Assembly: GCA_037721215.1 (NCBI GenBank)
Contig: JBBJNV010000026.1
Location: forward strand, 1-64,000
Direction: 5' to 3'
Length of the DNA stretch: 64,000 nt
Origin: Gemmatimonadaceae bacterium
GTDB taxonomy: Bacteria > Gemmatimonadota > Gemmatimonadetes > Gemmatimonadales > Gemmatimonadaceae
The first letter of the stretch is position 1; each line of letters begins with the position of its first letter. Below are positions 61,581 through 64,000 of the stretch, piece after piece. The translations under genes were made by a program, and so were the position numbers. Below the pieces are notes generated by a model. That model saw nothing but the letters and a program-made list of their open reading frames with translations. It had not been told where the DNA came from and did not search any database.

Positions 61581-61825
61581 TTTTCAGGTTGTGCAGGAGA
61601 GCCTGGCATCAGCTACCTGTAACGGCCAACTGAGAAAAGCCGACCCGTCAGGTGTCAGCGAGGCAGAGTCCAGCGCGCGAGTATAAGTCACCAGGTCGAG
61701 GTAATGGTCACCTGTTCCCTAACCTCGCGTGCTGGCATCTTGGGGTACTGACGACTAACGGGTCAGCTTTTCTCAGTTCGAGGTTACTGGGAGCTGATAC
61801 CCGGCTTCTGCGCAACCTGAAAACT
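61581..61825. repeat. 245-bp imperfect palindrome
   Basis: The outer arms start GTTTTCAGGTTG and end CAACCTGAAAAC. Inner matches include AACTGAGAAAAGC-GACCCGT against ACGGGTC-GCTTTTCTCAGTT with one mismatch, and CCAGC-CGCGAG in both arms. Pairing continues, with mismatches, almost to the centre near 61703. It fills most of the 424-bp gap between susC and the ornithine aminotransferase gene; no ORF is supported there. It may be a MITE-like element or a structured RNA. Confidence 0.8.
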
Positions 61826-61882
61826 TGTTGGTAACCTTGCCGATCCCGCGTGCTAGTGACCCGCCGATCCCGCCCCCCCCGT

Positions 61883-63097
61883 CTATTCCATCTCCTCGAA
61901 GGTGTCTCTGATCTGGGTTACAGCCCACTCCAGATCCTCCCGGCTCACGACAAGCGGCGGCGCGATCCGTACCACGAAGTCATGCGTTTCCTTGCACAGC
62001 AGCCCGCGCTCCATGAGCGCTTCGCAGAACTTGCGCGCCGGCTCGGTTAGCTCCACACCCACGAGCATTCCGCGTCCGCGAATCTCCTTGATCTTCGGAT
62101 GCTCGATGCTGCGCAGCTCGTTCGCGAACCATTCGCCCAGCTCGGCCGAACGTTCGGCAAGCCCTTCGTCCCGGATGACGGCAAGTGCAGTACGCGCAAC
62201 CGCGCAGCCGAGCGGGTTGCCACCATAGGTGCTACCGTGGCTGCCGGCATCGACGACATCTATTAATTCCCGCCGTGCAACGAACGCTGACACCGGATAA
62301 AACCCGCCGGAGAGCGCCTTGCCGAGTATGTAGGCGTCCGGTTTTACCGACTCATGATCGCAGGCGAACGGCTTGCCTGTGCGTCCGAGCCCCGTCTGAA
62401 TTTCGTCGGCGAGAAACAAAACTTTGTTGCTCTTGCAGAGATCGGACACCGCGCGCAGGTAGCCGTCGGGTGGAATAAGAATGCCGGCTTCACACTGAAT
62501 CGGCTCAAGCAGAATTGCACACGTGTTGGGTGTGATTGCCGCTTCGATTGCGGCTGCATCGCCGTACGGAACCGAGACAAACCCGGGCGTAAATGGCCCG
62601 AAGCCATCCTTGTAACTCTTCTCCGAAGAGAATCCGACAATGGTTGTCGTGCGACCATGAAAATTGTTGTCGCAGACTATGATCTCGGCCTTGTCAGCCG
62701 CGATTCCCTTGATTCGATACCCCCAGCGGCGCGCGGCCTTGATCGCTGTTTCGACGGCCTCGGCACCGGTGTTCATCGGCAGTACCGCATCCATTCCGCA
62801 GAACCGCGCCAGTTCTTCACAGAACAGCGGGAGTTGATCGTTGCGGAAGGCGCGTGACGTCAGAGTGACGCGTGCTGCCTGTCCGCGCATGGTTTCGAGA
62901 ATTCGCGGGTGGCAGTGACCCTGGTTGACTGCGGAGTACGCGCTCAGGCAATCGAGATAACGCTTGCCATCGACGTCGTAGAGCCACGGGCCTTCGCCTC
63001 GCTCGACGACGATATCGAGGGGATGATAGTTATGCGCTCCCCACTGGTCTTCGAGTGCGACAAGAGCGTCGGCGTCGGCGGTGATCTGTGCGGTCAT
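61883..63097 (-). CDS. rocD: Ornithine aminotransferase
   Basis: This 404-residue PLP enzyme transfers the delta-amino group of ornithine to 2-oxoglutarate, giving glutamate semialdehyde (arginine/proline metabolism). Features include YLDCLSAYSAVNQGHCHPRI near the N-terminus, MNTGAEAVETAIKAARRWGY (cofactor phosphate), NNFHGRTTTIVGFS, FLADEIQTGLGRTG (Asp contact to the pyridine N) and ILGKALSGGFYPVSAF with the PLP Lys. ATG at 63097 is chosen: GGAAG lies upstream and the family N-terminus starts here. The open frame to 63358 overlaps hldD. It follows hldD by 16 bp. Confidence 0.93.
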   Translation of the reverse strand: MTAQITADADALVALEDQWGAHNYHPLDIVVERGEGPWLYDVDGKRYLDCLSAYSAVNQGHCHPRILETMRGQAARVTLTSRAFRNDQLPLFCEELARFCGMDAVLPMNTGAEAVETAIKAARRWGYRIKGIAADKAEIIVCDNNFHGRTTTIVGFSSEKSYKDGFGPFTPGFVSVPYGDAAAIEAAITPNTCAILLEPIQCEAGILIPPDGYLRAVSDLCKSNKVLFLADEIQTGLGRTGKPFACDHESVKPDAYILGKALSGGFYPVSAFVARRELIDVVDAGSHGSTYGGNPLGCAVARTALAVIRDEGLAERSAELGEWFANELRSIEHPKIKEIRGRGMLVGVELTEPARKFCEALMERGLLCKETHDFVVRIAPPLVVSREDLEWAVTQIRDTFEEME

Positions 63098-63113
63098 GAG
63101 GGTTGCTTCCTGT

Positions 63114-64000
63114 TCATGTGGAGGGAGTCGGAGATGCCTCGCCCTTGGCAAGGTACTCCTGGATGTAGTCCCGTACAGCTTCGGATAGCGGCATTGCCGG
63201 CTTGTCGTATCCTGATGCTTGAAGTTTCGAGATATCGGCGAGCGTCGTGTACTGATAGTTCGATCGCATCTCAACCGGCATGTCGATGAATTCGATGTGC
63301 GGCTCGCGTCCCATCGCCGCAAAGACCGCGTGGGCGATATCGAGCCAGGTATCCGCACGGCCCGCGCCGATATTGAACAACCCCGACGCGTTTACATCCC
63401 CGGCGATATGGAGCGTCATCGCGGCGGCGTCTTTCACATAGAGGAAGTCACGCCGCTGCTCACCGTCACGGTACTCGTCTCGGTAGCTGCGAAAAAGCCT
63501 AATGACACCGGTGTCACGCACCTGCGAGAACGCCTTGTTGACGATGCTCCGCATTTCTCTCTTGTGCTGCTCGCCAGGGCCGAAGATGTTGAAATACTTG
63601 AGGCCCGCGCAGCGCTCGAGAAGTCCCGTGCGCGCAGCGTATACGTCGAAAAGATGTTTGGAGTAGCCGTACATGTTGAGTGGTCTGAGTGCGCCAAGAT
63701 TTTCCATCTCGGCACTGTCGCTCATTCCGGCGGAACCGTCACCGTAGGTCGCGGCTGACGACGCATACACGAACCGTCCGCCCCCCTCTACCGTCCACTC
63801 GGCGAGCTGGCGGGTGTAGTCGTAGTTGTTTTGCGCGAGATACCGGGCGTCCTTCTCGGTTGTGGACGAACACGCGCCCATGTGGAGCACGACATCGAAA
63901 TTCGCCAGCCGTCCCGATTGCACCCGTGCGATAAGGTCGTCTGCCTCCAGATAGTCCACGAATTTCAGTGGAACCAGATTTCTCCACTTTTCGTCGCTGC
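63114..64000 (-). CDS. hldD: ADP-glyceromanno-heptose 6-epimerase, 5' end beyond window
   Basis: About 295 C-terminal residues are visible; the Rossmann glycine motif lies beyond the right edge. Seen are HMGACSSTTEKDARYLAQNN (active-site Ser/Thr region), YGYSKHLFD (catalytic Tyr-x3-Lys), FNIFGPGEQHKREMRS and QRRDFLYVKDAA, all characteristic of HldD/RfaD. It epimerises ADP-D,D-heptose to ADP-L,D-heptose for the LPS inner core, supporting a Gram-negative envelope. The frame continues upstream of the GTG at 63959 as KWRNLVPLKF, so that GTG is not the start. Confidence 0.93.
   Translation of the reverse strand, partial: SDEKWRNLVPLKFVDYLEADDLIARVQSGRLANFDVVLHMGACSSTTEKDARYLAQNNYDYTRQLAEWTVEGGGRFVYASSAATYGDGSAGMSDSAEMENLGALRPLNMYGYSKHLFDVYAARTGLLERCAGLKYFNIFGPGEQHKREMRSIVNKAFSQVRDTGVIRLFRSYRDEYRDGEQRRDFLYVKDAAAMTLHIAGDVNASGLFNIGAGRADTWLDIAHAVFAAMGREPHIEFIDMPVEMRSNYQYTTLADISKLQASGYDKPAMPLSEAVRDYIQEYLAKGEASPTPST

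Noticed and set aside
1-64000. tRNA, rRNA, CRISPR arrays, intact insertion sequences or phage genes
   Set aside because: None was recognised on either strand by reading; the repeats found are a 127-bp duplication, small scars and one palindrome.

Overview
The window is GC-rich, mostly gene-dense bacterial chromosome with many 1-8 bp stop/start overlaps and frequent GTG/TTG starts. A SusC/SusD pair, a DUF5916 outer-membrane protein, a Ser/Thr kinase with a long TPR-like tail, BlaI/M56 regulation, LPS heptose synthesis and an aerobic-type [NiFe]-hydrogenase together suggest a Gram-negative of the Gemmatimonadota or a nearby soil lineage. This is inference from gene content; no rRNA is present. 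No tRNA, CRISPR array or intact insertion sequence was seen.

1-24.6 kb is a metal (mainly copper) defence region. A leftward operon encodes TolC, adaptor, RND pump and a P1B-like ATPase that lacks the CPC cysteines (gene cut by the window edge). Next come a His-rich secreted protein, a 55-residue Cys-rich protein, DUF4396 and DUF4198 proteins, a CopC-CopD fusion, a Met/His-rich secreted protein and an outer-membrane barrel. A BlaI-type repressor and an M56 membrane protease with a Cys/His-rich tail follow, then a DedA-like protein and a second CusABC-like efflux operon. A recurring dyad, TTTAT-N5-(A/G)TAAA, lies upstream of several of these genes and is a candidate operator. A scar near 17.2 kb is made of fragments matching copCD, the Met/His-rich gene and the blaI leader, in the same order as the intact genes.

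24.7-37.3 kb holds a TonB-dependent receptor, a DUF5916 protein, a Ser/Thr kinase, a small disordered protein, and a binding protein plus two permeases of a Dpp/Nik-type ABC importer without an ATPase gene.

37.4-54 kb is the most interesting part. A leftward, largely translationally coupled run of 14 genes encodes the hydrogenase small subunit, five small single-TM proteins, the large subunit, two A31-type maturation proteins, a NifU-like/Rieske fusion, a small winged-helix-like protein with a Cys/His tail, a CooC-type ATPase, a secreted LVIVD/PA propeller and a DoxX-type membrane protein. The CooC-like gene has an in-frame TGA exactly where the family has the first Cys of its metal-binding CxC motif. 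A hairpin with a GGUCC loop lies 20 nt downstream, as in bacterial SECIS elements. This is a candidate selenocysteine-containing nickel-insertion ATPase. Divergently, hypC leads into a second Dpp/Nik-type importer with two binding proteins, plausibly nickel supply, and a nitroreductase.

54.7-64 kb carries a KefB-type antiporter, a SusD/SusC pair ending at a clear terminator, a 245-bp imperfect palindrome, ornithine aminotransferase and the 3' part of hldD.
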